64,000 bases of DNA. It comes from Nitrospira_D sp035465795. Its GTDB lineage: Bacteria; Nitrospirota; Nitrospiria; Nitrospirales; Nitrospiraceae. A program made the position numbers and the translations under genes. Below, one piece after another: positions 1 through 8,748 of the stretch (positions within the stretch are counted from its first letter, which is position 1; every line of letters begins with the position of its first letter). Under the pieces are notes generated by a model. The model had not been told where the DNA came from and ran no database searches. It saw only the letters and a program-made list of their open reading frames with translations. The DNA lies in NCBI RefSeq assembly GCF_049546785.1, contig NZ_JBMWAN010000001.1:496001-560000 (forward strand). Reading direction: 5' to 3'.

Positions 1-550
1 CATACTGGCCCGCCCCGAAGATCGTCACCTGGCCGATGCCCGGCACGCGGGTCATGGGATCATTGATGTTCACATAGGCGTAGTTCGCCAGGAAGATCTC
101 GTCGTAGGTGCCGTTCGGTGAATACAATGAGAACAGGGCGAGAGGGCTGGTCGCGGACTTCTTGATCGTGACCCCGAAGTTCCGCACTTCCTGCGGCAAC
201 TGAGATTCAGCCTGGGTATAGCGCATCTGGGTCAGGATCTGGTCGTCGTTGGGCCTCGTCTTGATGTCGAAATCCACCCGCAGAGTCATCTGCCCGTTGT
301 TCGCGTTCACCGAGTACATGTAAATCATGTTGTCCACCCCGCTCATCATCTGCTCGATGGGGGTGGCCACCGACTTTTCAAGCGTCACGGCATCGGCCCC
401 CACGTACGTGGCCGCCAGCTGGATTTCCGGGGGAGCGATGTCCGGAAACAGCGCGATCGGCAGCTGAACCATCGCGACGATGCCGAGAATCACCATGATG
501 ATCGAAATCACCATTGCGACGATCGGACGATTGATGAAGAATTTGGCCAT
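1..550 (-). CDS. RND efflux pump inner-membrane subunit (HAE1/AcrB family), N-terminal part
   Basis: Only the first 183 or so codons are in the window; the gene continues past base 1. The product begins MAKFFINRPIVAMVISII, the typical N-terminus of AcrB-like pumps with transmembrane helix 1 at about residues 9-28, followed by the first periplasmic porter segment (FPDIAPPEIQLAATYVGA, then TPIEQMMSGVDNMIYM). Family knowledge: such trimeric proton antiporters export drugs, dyes or solvents with a periplasmic adaptor and an outer-membrane channel. The adaptor gene lies 58 bases upstream in the same direction, so the two are probably co-transcribed. Substrate cannot be told from this fragment. Confidence 0.93.
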   Translation of the reverse strand, partial: MAKFFINRPIVAMVISIIMVILGIVAMVQLPIALFPDIAPPEIQLAATYVGADAVTLEKSVATPIEQMMSGVDNMIYMYSVNANNGQMTLRVDFDIKTRPNDDQILTQMRYTQAESQLPQEVRNFGVTIKKSATSPLALFSLYSPNGTYDEIFLANYAYVNINDPMTRVPGIGQVTIFGAGQY

Positions 551-608
551 AGGAATCAGAACACTGTTTCAACGAAGGCCGCGCAGGACCGTCAGATCCG
601 CACCTGCA

Positions 609-1760
609 TCACGAGGCCTTTTGATCGGTGGTCTCTTGGAAGGGTTTGGGCTCTACGGTCATGCCGGCTTTGATCTTTTGCAACCCTTCGACGACCACGC
701 GCTCGCCCGGATTCAGTCCCCGGTCGATGATCCAGAGATGGCCGGTTCGCTCCCCGACTTTGACGGGGCGGATCTCGACTGTGTTCTCCGGCGTCACCAC
801 CGCGACCTGATAACTCCCTTGCATTTCCGTCACCGCGCGCTGAGGAACCAACAGCGCCTTCTCCCGCGTTCTCGTGACTGCCCGTACGCGAGCGAATTGG
901 CCGGGCCTCAGGAGATTGCCGGGATTGGGGAAGATCGCCGCGACGCGAATGGTGCCGGTCTTGACATCCACCTGGCGATCAACCAGATAAAACCGTCCCT
1001 TGTGCGGATAGACTTTGTCGCCTCCCAGGATCAACTCGAGCTCCACTCCGCGGTACTCTTCACCCTTTTCCCGTTCATCGTAGCGTTGCTGAACTTTCTC
1101 CGCGGCCGCGAGATATTCCTGCTCGCTGATCGGGAAATAGACCCTGATCGGGTCGACCGTCGACATGGATGTCAGTTCGGTGTTGGCATCGATAAGATCG
1201 CCGATCTGAGCCTTGGCGATACCCGCGACCCCGTCGATCGGCGCCACGATCCTGGTCCAACTGAGATTGAGCTTCGCCTGCTCCACCGCGGCCTTGGCGG
1301 CGGCGGTCATACCTTGGGCGGCTGCATACGATTGGATGGAATCATCCAGTTCTTTCTGACTGATCGCGCCTTGCTTGGCAAGCGGCGTATCGCGCTCCAC
1401 ATCCAGTCTGGCTTTCAAGAGCTGCGCTCGGGCCTTCGCCAGATCTCCCTCGGCCTGGTTCACTGCCGCCCGGAACTTGCTGGGATCCAACTCGAATAAG
1501 AGCGCGCCCTCCTTCACGAACGATCCTTCTGTATAGTGCTGCTTCAGGAGATATCCCGTGACCTGGGCCCGGATGACGGCATTGACGGAGCCGTCGGTGG
1601 TCCCGACCCACACGGTATGGATCGGCACATCCTTCTGGACCACTTCCACGACTTGGACTTCTGGTGCGGTTTGGGAGGATGTGGATGAAGCCTCCTGCTT
1701 GCAGCCGATACCGGCCGTCGTCAGGAGGCACGCGAGGAACGTTGCCGTGAGCGACTTCAT
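609..1760 (-). CDS. RND efflux periplasmic adaptor (membrane fusion protein), lipoprotein
   Basis: A 383-residue protein starting MKSLTATFLACLLTTAGIGC, a lipoprotein signal with the acylated Cys near residue 20. It shows the usual adaptor order: beta-barrel strand, lipoyl half-motif (VTGYLLKQHYTEGSFVKEG), long alpha-hairpin rich in Ala/Lys/Gln, second lipoyl half (WTRIVAPIDGVAGIAKAQIG), then beta-barrel and membrane-proximal domains (LLRPGQFARVRAVT). It joins the RND pump encoded just downstream to an outer-membrane factor. The reading frame stays open upstream to 1820, but the start at 1760 gives the signal peptide directly; no strong ribosome site separates the options. Confidence 0.9.
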   Translation of the reverse strand: MKSLTATFLACLLTTAGIGCKQEASSTSSQTAPEVQVVEVVQKDVPIHTVWVGTTDGSVNAVIRAQVTGYLLKQHYTEGSFVKEGALLFELDPSKFRAAVNQAEGDLAKARAQLLKARLDVERDTPLAKQGAISQKELDDSIQSYAAAQGMTAAAKAAVEQAKLNLSWTRIVAPIDGVAGIAKAQIGDLIDANTELTSMSTVDPIRVYFPISEQEYLAAAEKVQQRYDEREKGEEYRGVELELILGGDKVYPHKGRFYLVDRQVDVKTGTIRVAAIFPNPGNLLRPGQFARVRAVTRTREKALLVPQRAVTEMQGSYQVAVVTPENTVEIRPVKVGERTGHLWIIDRGLNPGERVVVEGLQKIKAGMTVEPKPFQETTDQKAS

Positions 1761-2054
1761 AGCGGCGGAGTATGTCACACGGGCAATTACTTTAGCCATG
1801 ACGGGACCGGTCGTTCTCACGGTTAGGAACTATGGCCTCCGTTCACGGGAACCGCGCTCTTCGGCATTGAAGCGGGATATCGGCAGCCGCGCGTGCGTTG
1901 GCTGCCGGCTCCTGAAGAGTCCGGCAACAGAGGCCTGCTCATTTCCGGTCCTCTTCGCATAGGCATGGATGAAGCCATCCGCCGGACTTTTTCGCTCCTG
2001 CGCAGGAAATGAGGACCGCTCCCCCTGCGACAGGTCTAGCTTGATCCCCCCGGC

Positions 2055-2498
2055 CTACTTCGCTCGTTTCAATTCCGCATGATAGGACTGGCCGTCTTTC
2101 CCGATACCGGTAACCAGCAGCACCCGGACTCCTCCCTGTTCGGCAAGCGTAAACGTCAGCGACCTGCCCTCCCCCTCCGTGAGAAGCCGCCCGTCCAGCA
2201 ACTGCAGATTCCCTGCCCCAAGAAAAGGCGTCCTGATACCAGTCCTGACAAAGGTATAAGTCGCGTAGCTCTCGTGGTTGGTGATGTCTGCCGTGACCCA
2301 GGCGCTATCAAAACCCTGTTCGGCCTTGACCCTGCCCTCCCATCGGCCCTCGACATCGTTCAAACGCTCGATCGCGACAGGGATGAACGGCGCAGGAGAC
2401 CAGAAATCCAACGATGCGCAGCCCACGATCGCCGCGAGACAACTCCCAAGCACACATATGGTGCCGGTCTGCCACGTTGTGCGTCCCCATCGTTCCAT
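2055..2498 (-). CDS. small lipoprotein of unknown function, paralogue of 10055-10483
   Basis: A 147-residue protein with a signal segment ending in a lipobox (AAIVGC) near residue 27. I do not recognise a named family. It is clearly related to the product of 10055-10483: both carry a G-W-G stretch, a Y-x-F-x-R-T-x-GI block, then a G-x-G...LxDGxLxxE block, a TL-x-E-x-GG-x-R-x-L-x-V-x-G block and finish with KDG-x-x-Y-x-AEL. The pattern of short alternating hydrophobic strands suggests a small beta-barrel. A weak -24/-12 promoter candidate lies at 2699-2714. Function unknown. Confidence 0.7.
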   Translation of the reverse strand: MERWGRTTWQTGTICVLGSCLAAIVGCASLDFWSPAPFIPVAIERLNDVEGRWEGRVKAEQGFDSAWVTADITNHESYATYTFVRTGIRTPFLGAGNLQLLDGRLLTEGEGRSLTFTLAEQGGVRVLLVTGIGKDGQSYHAELKRAK

Positions 2499-2698
2499 AG
2501 CATCTCCCTCCTGCCATCCTCCGGTTCATCGACTTGCGCGCCGGCATGTTGCCTCAATCGAGACGGGATCTCTATCAGCGCACATCAGATCCTGTCATAA
2601 GCAGTCACTGAACTCCGATCATTCCAGGTCCTCTTCCGATCGCGCCTGATACGAAGAACGGACCTCGACGCGAGCTGTCCGCCAGCAACAATTCCTAC

Positions 2699-2714
2699 TG
2701 CCAGGTCCATGCCA
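2699..2714 (-). promoter_or_regulatory. possible sigma-54 promoter for the lipoprotein gene at 2498
   Basis: On the minus strand this reads TGGCATGGACCTGGCA: TGGCA at -24 and T-GCA at -12 with the required ten bases between GG and GC. It lies about 200 bases before the start codon. The imperfect activator-like sites at 2853-2903 lie about 140 bases further upstream. Could be chance. Confidence 0.3.
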
Positions 2715-2852
2715 GTAGTTCCATTGACATGCGCAGGTCACGGAAGCCGCCGGCCCGGCCTCCCTGAGCCATTGCCTCTTGAGTATCCGTCTTCACGCCG
2801 GCCGAAGGAGCCGGGCCAAAACGCAGCGGCGGCGAAAGAGGCCATGCGCTTC

Positions 2853-2903
2853 TGGGGAATTATGCGACAACACACGATCGAGCTCCTGTAGCGACATGCC
2901 TCA
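2853..2903 (+). promoter_or_regulatory. two imperfect activator-binding sites related to TGTNGC-N5-GCNACA
   Basis: TGGGGA-ATTAT-GCGACA (2853-2869) and TGTAGC-GACAT-GCCTCA (2887-2903) each keep one perfect half-site of the palindrome seen at 7972, 18674 and 40946. They lie 75-125 bases upstream of the sigma-54 promoter at 2977, the usual place for an enhancer-binding protein. Confidence 0.4.
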
Positions 2904-2976
2904 TAACATGACCAAACCTCACCAAATGAATTTGCCGGAACACTTGAAGGTCGTTCTTCTTCTGGAAATTGCCTGA

Positions 2977-2992
2977 TGGCATCTGTCTTGCG
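2977..2992 (+). promoter_or_regulatory. sigma-54 (-24/-12) promoter of the lipase gene
   Basis: TGGCATCTGTCTTGCG matches the TGGCAC-N5-TTGCA consensus at the invariant GG and GC with ten bases between. The predicted transcript would start near 3003, giving a leader of about 130 bases before the lipase gene at 3132. Confidence 0.6.
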
Positions 2993-3131
2993 CATGACAT
3001 AAGGGGCCTCCCAGTCTAAGCGGAACAGGTGCGCGAGGCATCCGGGGTGGACCTATGCCTGCTCATCGGGAGCAACTCATACAGCGGAGCCCATTGGACG
3101 TTCGACGGTATAGCCATAACGGAGCGGCGTG

Positions 3132-4985
3132 ATGAGGGGGATCGAACGACAAATGCCGCACACGGCGCTAGCAGTCTGCTTCATTCTGCTCTTGACTGCC
3201 TGCGCTTCGCCTGTGGGCGTGAAGCGCTGGAGCCTCGATGAGGCCTACCAGGAGAGCTATGCGAACGCGCTCTCCGCCGACCGCCCCACGTCGTTTACCG
3301 TTCAGACGTTGCTTCGGCTCAACCTCTACGAGCGATTCAAGCAGGATCCGGAGAGGGCGCTCGCCGATCTACATCGAGGACTGGCACCGACAGGGGACGA
3401 GGCACGTCTTTTCGCGCTGGCGGAACTCTCCATGCTCCATGCCCGCCGCACTGGATCCGCGCCCCATTACCTGGCTGCTGCGGTCTATGCCTATGCCTTG
3501 ATGGATCCCGACGAGGGCGCGCTCAAGCCGGTTCCGCTCGATCCCCGAAACCGGATCCTCGCGGATATTTATAACGCGGCGCTGGCCAAAGGTTTGCTGG
3601 TGAATCGCGACAGCGAGGTGGAGGAAGTCGCATTGCGCGCTGGACCCTACCCGCTGCCGTTCGGTGAACTGGTGATCGAGGCCCCGGAGCAATTCACCTG
3701 GGCCGGCTACAAGCTGGATCGATTCTTTCCTGCGGTGCAATTTAATGTGTACGGGCTCCGGAACCGATACCGGCAGCCAGGCGTGGGCGCTCCGCTTATT
3801 GCGACTCTCGGCCAGGTGGAAGGAAATACCCAACCAGGCAGTGAATTGATCTTCCCTGCCAGCAAGGTGACCGCAACCGCTTTGCTTCGGCTCAAAGGGG
3901 TCCAGCGCCGTCTCGCCGACGGGCATGTTCGTGGAACTCTGGAACTCTATACCCTCGACGGCCAGAGGACCGTGCGCCTCTCCGGTTTCGATGTCCCGCT
4001 TGAGTTCGAGTCGACTTCGACCATTGCCTATACGCTCAACGATATGCCGGTCTTTGACTTCGAAATCCGAGGGTTCTTCGGAATTCGGCCACAACTCTTT
4101 CGGACCAGGTTGAGCCATCTTGGGACCGTCGAGCCCTACCGGCGAGGGAAGATACCACTTGTGCTCGTACATGGAACAGCGTCGAGCCCTGTCCGGTGGG
4201 CTGAACTCATCAACGAACTGATGGCGGATCCCAGGTTCGTGCGACGGTACCAGCTGTGGATCTTCACCTACAACACGGGTGACCCCATTCTCTTCAGCGC
4301 CGGGATCTTGCACCAATCGCTTCAAGATGCCGTTCAGATGTTCGATCCGGAAGGTCAGGACCCTGCGCTCCGGCACATGGTGGTGATCGGACATAGCCAA
4401 GGGGGCCTTCTGGCCAGGCTCATGACCATCGACAGCGGCACGCGTTTCTGGGATTACGTGAGCAAGAAACCGATTGACGAGGTGGATGTAAAGCCGGAAA
4501 CCAGGGAGGCGCTTCGCCGGTCGCTCTTTTTTACGCCGCTTCCCTTCGTGTCCGAAGTCATTTTCATGGCCACCCCTCACAGGGGAAGCTATGTCGCTGC
4601 CGGAGGAATTGCGCGTTGGCTGGCCAATCTCATCACGCTGCCGGCTTCGATCGTATCGACGGGGCTGGAAGCCGCACAGGTGCTCGAAACGGACGTACTA
4701 CGAGACATTCCGCGCAGCGTGCAGAGTATGGACCCGGGGCGCCCCTTCACCAAAATCCTGTCCTCGATCCCGATGAATCCGGCTGTCACGCTTCACTCCA
4801 TCATTGCCGTGTCCGGGAACAAACCGCTGGAAGAGGATGATGACGGGGTCGTGGCCTACCCAAGCGCTCACATGATGGAGGCGGTTTCGGAAAAGGTGAT
4901 TCAGTCGGGCCATTCTGTCCAGGGGCATCCGGAGGCCATCGAGGAGATACGGCGCATCCTTCTCGATCATTCCCGCGCACAGTGA
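3132..4985 (+). CDS. lipoprotein alpha/beta-hydrolase (lipase/esterase-like)
   Basis: A 617-residue exported lipoprotein: signal peptide with lipobox LLLTAC near residue 25. The first half (to about residue 335) has no recognised domain; it may help recognise the envelope substrate. The second half is an alpha/beta-hydrolase: oxyanion strand VLVHGTASSP at about 345 and the nucleophile elbow GHSQGG at about 420; a catalytic His is plausible in SGHSVQGHPEAIEE near the C-terminus. Likely acts on lipids or esters at the outer membrane. A GTG at 3129 directly precedes the ATG; GGAG at 3121-3124 suits either. Driven by the sigma-54 promoter at 2977. Confidence 0.82.
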   Translation: MRGIERQMPHTALAVCFILLLTACASPVGVKRWSLDEAYQESYANALSADRPTSFTVQTLLRLNLYERFKQDPERALADLHRGLAPTGDEARLFALAELSMLHARRTGSAPHYLAAAVYAYALMDPDEGALKPVPLDPRNRILADIYNAALAKGLLVNRDSEVEEVALRAGPYPLPFGELVIEAPEQFTWAGYKLDRFFPAVQFNVYGLRNRYRQPGVGAPLIATLGQVEGNTQPGSELIFPASKVTATALLRLKGVQRRLADGHVRGTLELYTLDGQRTVRLSGFDVPLEFESTSTIAYTLNDMPVFDFEIRGFFGIRPQLFRTRLSHLGTVEPYRRGKIPLVLVHGTASSPVRWAELINELMADPRFVRRYQLWIFTYNTGDPILFSAGILHQSLQDAVQMFDPEGQDPALRHMVVIGHSQGGLLARLMTIDSGTRFWDYVSKKPIDEVDVKPETREALRRSLFFTPLPFVSEVIFMATPHRGSYVAAGGIARWLANLITLPASIVSTGLEAAQVLETDVLRDIPRSVQSMDPGRPFTKILSSIPMNPAVTLHSIIAVSGNKPLEEDDDGVVAYPSAHMMEAVSEKVIQSGHSVQGHPEAIEEIRRILLDHSRAQ

Positions 4986-5188
4986 TCCCCTCACGGTACT
5001 CTCGTCAGACCTCTTACCCGGTCTTGGGGAGGTTATTCCAATGGGGATATCCTGCATTTCGCAAAACCAGGCGGTGCCGGGACCTCATTCTGAGGCGCGT
5101 ATCCGCCGGTCCGTCGTCGTATGGACAGCCCGGCGCCACCTCAACCTGACCCTCAACAGGCATTTTCACCCAGACCGGTCGGATCAGG

Positions 5189-6235
5189 CTAACGAAGGCC
5201 AATCCCATCAGGGGGAGGCGGACGGTCAGGAAGTCCGATACGAATCGCCTTCGAGAATTCGGCGCGAGGATCGAGTGTCCGGGCGACCGGGGTGATGGCG
5301 CTCTGTTCCCGCAGGTGATTGAACGCGAGGGAACGATTGATGAAGCCCTGCTCGTACAGGCTCTCATCGAGATAGCCGTTCAAAAACATCTTCCAGTGCG
5401 GGACGATCGGCAGGCCCAAATCGCGAATATGTAGAACAATCGTGGTCGTACAGTTGTGGGTGAAGGCGTTGTACCAGTCCGGCGTCGTCGCAAGCCGGTT
5501 GACCGCAGCCAAGTAGCTCAGGAGCAACGCACGAGCGCGTGCTGGCGGGGGGCGGAGCCGATAGAGGTAGACCTCCTCACCGCGAACATTGGTCCGAAGC
5601 CGGATGAGATCCCGTTCATCCGCCACCACGTAATACAACTCGAATTGCCGGAAGAAGCCAAGTACGGCCGAATACTCCTCCCCTGCCTCTTTCCTGGTTT
5701 CAATCGAGATCGCGAGGGGTTCTGAGTCTTCAAACTGCCAGCTGAGAATCGTGTGCGCGATGGCTCGCGGCCCCCAATAGGAGAGAAAGAGATCGAGGCC
5801 CTGCAGCTTCGCCAGATCGTAGGTGCGGGTTTCCCATCGAGGGGTGTAGTCGGTTTCTGAACGATACTCGAAGTTCCGCACATTGCGCACCGTCAGCCGG
5901 TCCCCGCTGATCTCCGCGGTCGGAGACACGGCCACGTCCGGCTGCCAATGCCGGTCGTTGCCCGGAGCGATGTGAAGCCACCATCCAAGGAGAAGCAGGA
6001 ACAGGAGGAGGCACGTCAGGGCGCCGCGCAGGAAGGGCCTGACGAAAAACAGTAGCCAGGACGAGGTGAGCGCAAACATCGCCGCCAGGAGACCTGCCAG
6101 CGGCCGCGAGGATGGGCCGTCTACCCAAAGCGCGGCACACCCCCAGGCGATCACTGCCAGCAGGCCGATGCGGAGGAGGAGCCGCAGAAGCGCAGGACCT
6201 CGGGATTCCTTGCTTGTCACGGGTTCTTCAAACAT
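5189..6235 (-). CDS. DUF4105 (Lnb N-terminal periplasmic domain) membrane protein
   Basis: A 348-residue protein. The first 110 residues hold three hydrophobic helices (about 18-38, 44-70 and 72-92). The remainder is periplasmic and contains the DUF4105 hallmark NAFTHNCTTTIVLHIRDLG, in which the NCT motif is the conserved presumed active-site Cys of a papain-like fold. Homologous domains occur at the N-terminus of Lnb proteins, but the reaction catalysed here is not known. The gene is flanked by envelope lipoprotein genes and is probably a single transcription unit. The start at 6235 lacks a strong ribosome site. Confidence 0.75.
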   Translation of the reverse strand: MFEEPVTSKESRGPALLRLLLRIGLLAVIAWGCAALWVDGPSSRPLAGLLAAMFALTSSWLLFFVRPFLRGALTCLLLFLLLLGWWLHIAPGNDRHWQPDVAVSPTAEISGDRLTVRNVRNFEYRSETDYTPRWETRTYDLAKLQGLDLFLSYWGPRAIAHTILSWQFEDSEPLAISIETRKEAGEEYSAVLGFFRQFELYYVVADERDLIRLRTNVRGEEVYLYRLRPPPARARALLLSYLAAVNRLATTPDWYNAFTHNCTTTIVLHIRDLGLPIVPHWKMFLNGYLDESLYEQGFINRSLAFNHLREQSAITPVARTLDPRAEFSKAIRIGLPDRPPPPDGIGLR

Positions 6236-6494
6236 GACCGTGCGAGCCGAGAGCCTGCCGCCTTCCTGTTGATCCGCCGTAGCACGCCGCGACCTTCATA
6301 CGGAACGTCCTGCCCGCACCAACTCGCGCAGGGAGCAGGAGACTGTGCTGTGCGTCTTCAAGCGGCTTGGGGTGGCCAAAGAAAAGAGCCAAGATACAAG
6401 GCTAAGCTGCCCCTTTTTCTCGTCCACAAATGCCGCGGAGCCCCCTCCTATTGATTCCGTTGGCGGCAACTCCGAACCTCGCTTCGAGGAATGC

Positions 6495-7223
6495 TCAGGG
6501 CTTCGGCTGCTGACAGTTCGGCTGTGATTTGAGCTTACATATCCGAAATTTGCCCAACTCCCCCCAAAAGTCCACGATATGGATGACATCGGCCCACTTG
6601 TCGAACCCCTTCGCGAGAGTCTTGCCGCCGACACGCGGGTCAATCCCCGCCACCAGCACCTTGCCGGTTTGTGCGTCCACCGCTTTGTACTGGAGGACTG
6701 CGGAACCGACGAAACTCGGCTTGCCGGTCGTGAAGCCTTGCAATTCCGCCACGGCCCGCAACTGCGGCACGATGGTGGAGACGACGTCGAGCCCGACCCA
6801 TCGCGACTCCGTATTGCTCATCGCAAACTTGAACCGCATCGTATCGGGTCCCGGTTGATCCACGATTTCGAAGTGCTCCTTCAGTACCTTGTACATGGTG
6901 TTGTGCAAATAGTTCGCCAGAATCTGGGCGTCTTTCTGGTTCATGCCTGTTGCAATGCCGCTCTCATCCCGGAAAAACATCACGGGGTCTATCATTGCCT
7001 TGGTGTACCGGGGGCCGACTTCCCGCAAGTCCGGATCATTATAGAAGTGGGCGGCTTGACCCTGCGACTCATCACCAGCCTTCAGCCGTTGGGAATACTC
7101 ACCCAGGAAGCCGTCGTTCGGGAGGTCGGATGTCATGAGGCCGTACTCCCCGCGCGTCGCCGCGCAGCCGGCCGATACCACCATGACTAACAGCACACCG
7201 ATCAATCCGTCTCTTCGAGCCAT
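6495..7223 (-). CDS. DUF3313 lipoprotein
   Basis: A 242-residue lipoprotein starting at 7223 behind a strong AAGGAGG site; the signal MARRDGLIGVLLVMVVSAGC ends in a lipobox. The mature part has the DUF3313 pattern: GFLGEYSQRLKAG, then RYTKAMIDPVMFFRDE, and a C-terminal half describing a variable shared by a paralogous set of Gram-negative lipoproteins. Function of DUF3313 is unknown. The frame remains open upstream to 7373, but the ribosome site and signal peptide fix the start. A weak -24/-12 candidate is at 7578-7593. Confidence 0.8.
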   Translation of the reverse strand: MARRDGLIGVLLVMVVSAGCAATRGEYGLMTSDLPNDGFLGEYSQRLKAGDESQGQAAHFYNDPDLREVGPRYTKAMIDPVMFFRDESGIATGMNQKDAQILANYLHNTMYKVLKEHFEIVDQPGPDTMRFKFAMSNTESRWVGLDVVSTIVPQLRAVAELQGFTTGKPSFVGSAVLQYKAVDAQTGKVLVAGIDPRVGGKTLAKGFDKWADVIHIVDFWGELGKFRICKLKSQPNCQQPKP

Positions 7224-7577
7224 GATCTTGCCTCCTTGTATGTGAGGAATTGTCCCGCCTTGGTCATGCCGTGCCTTGATCGGCGAGGTGTGTGCCGAGG
7301 CGGCTTTCAAAGACCCCTCAATCCCCTTCGTGTCATTGGACGTCTTTCGGAAACAAGTCTTGCCATCACACATTTCTCGCGGTTACCCATTCTCGGACCG
7401 ACAGGGAGCCCCGCGATCCCTGATCTGATCGGGCTCAGGCCGATATCACCGCGTCTTTGACGCATTGGACTTTTATCTTTCCAGCGAGTGATTCCATCTG
7501 CTGAGGTCATAGGCGGTCTGCACCCGCAGACATGGTTCGGCGCGGCCTCCAAATGACTTTTCCAGATGGGACGACAT

Positions 7578-7593
7578 TGCAGCTGAGATCCCA
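7578..7593 (-). promoter_or_regulatory. weak sigma-54 promoter candidate for the DUF3313 gene
   Basis: Minus strand TGGGATCTCAGCTGCA keeps the GG-N10-GC core but only part of the -24 consensus. It would give a leader of over 300 bases. Confidence 0.2.
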
Positions 7594-7971
7594 GCTTTCC
7601 GGCTGCCTGAATTATTCATGGCCTGGCGCGTGACACCCGGCGCCTTCGCCCCTTCTGCCACGGCGGGTCTCATTGGGTCGAGGCGGTCATGTCGCACCGA
7701 CAGTCCTGGATGGGGTGGGTTCCTCATGCGCATCGTTGGGCTCGCGAATGGTAGTCAATGCGATCCACATCGCAGGCGTTCCCGTTCGCCAATCGGAAAA
7801 TGGACCAGAGAGACGAGATCTGTGTGAGAGCATGGACCATGCCACTGGATCGATCGCATCGGCGTGGCCGCGGAGTTTACTTATCAAGGATTATGTAGGA
7901 AGCCCCTCTGATAACAATGACAGGGGCACAAGGCAGGTGGGGTATTCCAGGCCATTTAGCCAGAGCCGCAC

Positions 7972-7988
7972 TGTAGCTAAGTGCGACA
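7972..7988. promoter_or_regulatory. palindromic activator site TGTAGC-TAAGT-GCGACA
   Basis: Same 17-base architecture as the sites at 18674-18690 and 40946-40962, and the shared GTCG...TAG flank is also present (GTCGTAGTAG follows). Symmetric, so it cannot by itself say which flanking gene (7223 minus or 8749 plus) is the target. Confidence 0.5.
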
Positions 7989-8748
7989 GTCGTAGTAGCG
8001 TCATTCACGACGATGATCACGATCGCACCTAATGGCGTGATCATGGGACTCACCAGCGATGGCAATGCTTGCGTTGAGCCTGAAAACTAAGCCCTGTGAG
8101 GAATATGTTCGCGGAATCTTTATCTATCGCGCTTCATGTCTTCGTCGCGTATGTATGAATGTGACTCTGAATTGAGGAACCCTCATGTGACGGGAAGCCG
8201 AATCAGAAACCTTCACGTTGGTGCGCTGGTCTGTCCTGCCTCGCTCGGTCGTCGAACCACAGAAACGAGAACCATCAAAGAATCCGGATGAACCGGATCC
8301 CCGCCATGCGGCGCGATATGGTTCTCGCCACTTGTTTTCAGGATACACTCCATCAGGGCGCAATCAGAGGGCTTGCAAACAGGGGGAGTCGCCCGACCCG
8401 GAGGTTGAAGACATGATAGGAGAGATCTTCGCAACGAGGCGCGGAGGGTATGGCATGGGCGGTCTTCTACAGAAACCGCTACGATCTTCTCAAGACAAGA
8501 CTCCTGAGCCGGCTTACTTTCTTGCCAGCCGGTTCGTCAACTTGATCAGGGTGGGATGTCAAGAAGTCGTAATAGATCCGGCCGACCCGACTGCGTAGAA
8601 TGGCCCCGTTTAATTCTCCCGTCTGTGCTATAGATGCCACCAGACCGCAGGTCCGGATACCTAGTGGTTTGCACAGAAGTGCGAGTCTCATCCTTTGGTG
8701 CGGTGCCTGGGCGCATTCGAATGTCACCGCCCTTTCAGGAGGTCACCT

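Larger units (their letters stand above)
7224..8748. other. 1.5-kb gap without a convincing gene
   Basis: No frame here has both a good start and a protein-like composition. It contains the palindromic activator-type site at 7972-7988 and a weak -24/-12 candidate at 7578-7593. A minus-strand frame around 8479-8694 contains a protein-like run (RSRVGRIYYDFLTSHPDQ) but has no proper ribosome site and may be a gene remnant. Confidence 0.5.

Noticed and set aside
7877..8065. Minus-strand frame of 62 codons with a hydrophobic stretch
   Set aside because: It overlaps the activator palindrome at 7972 and has no ribosome site.
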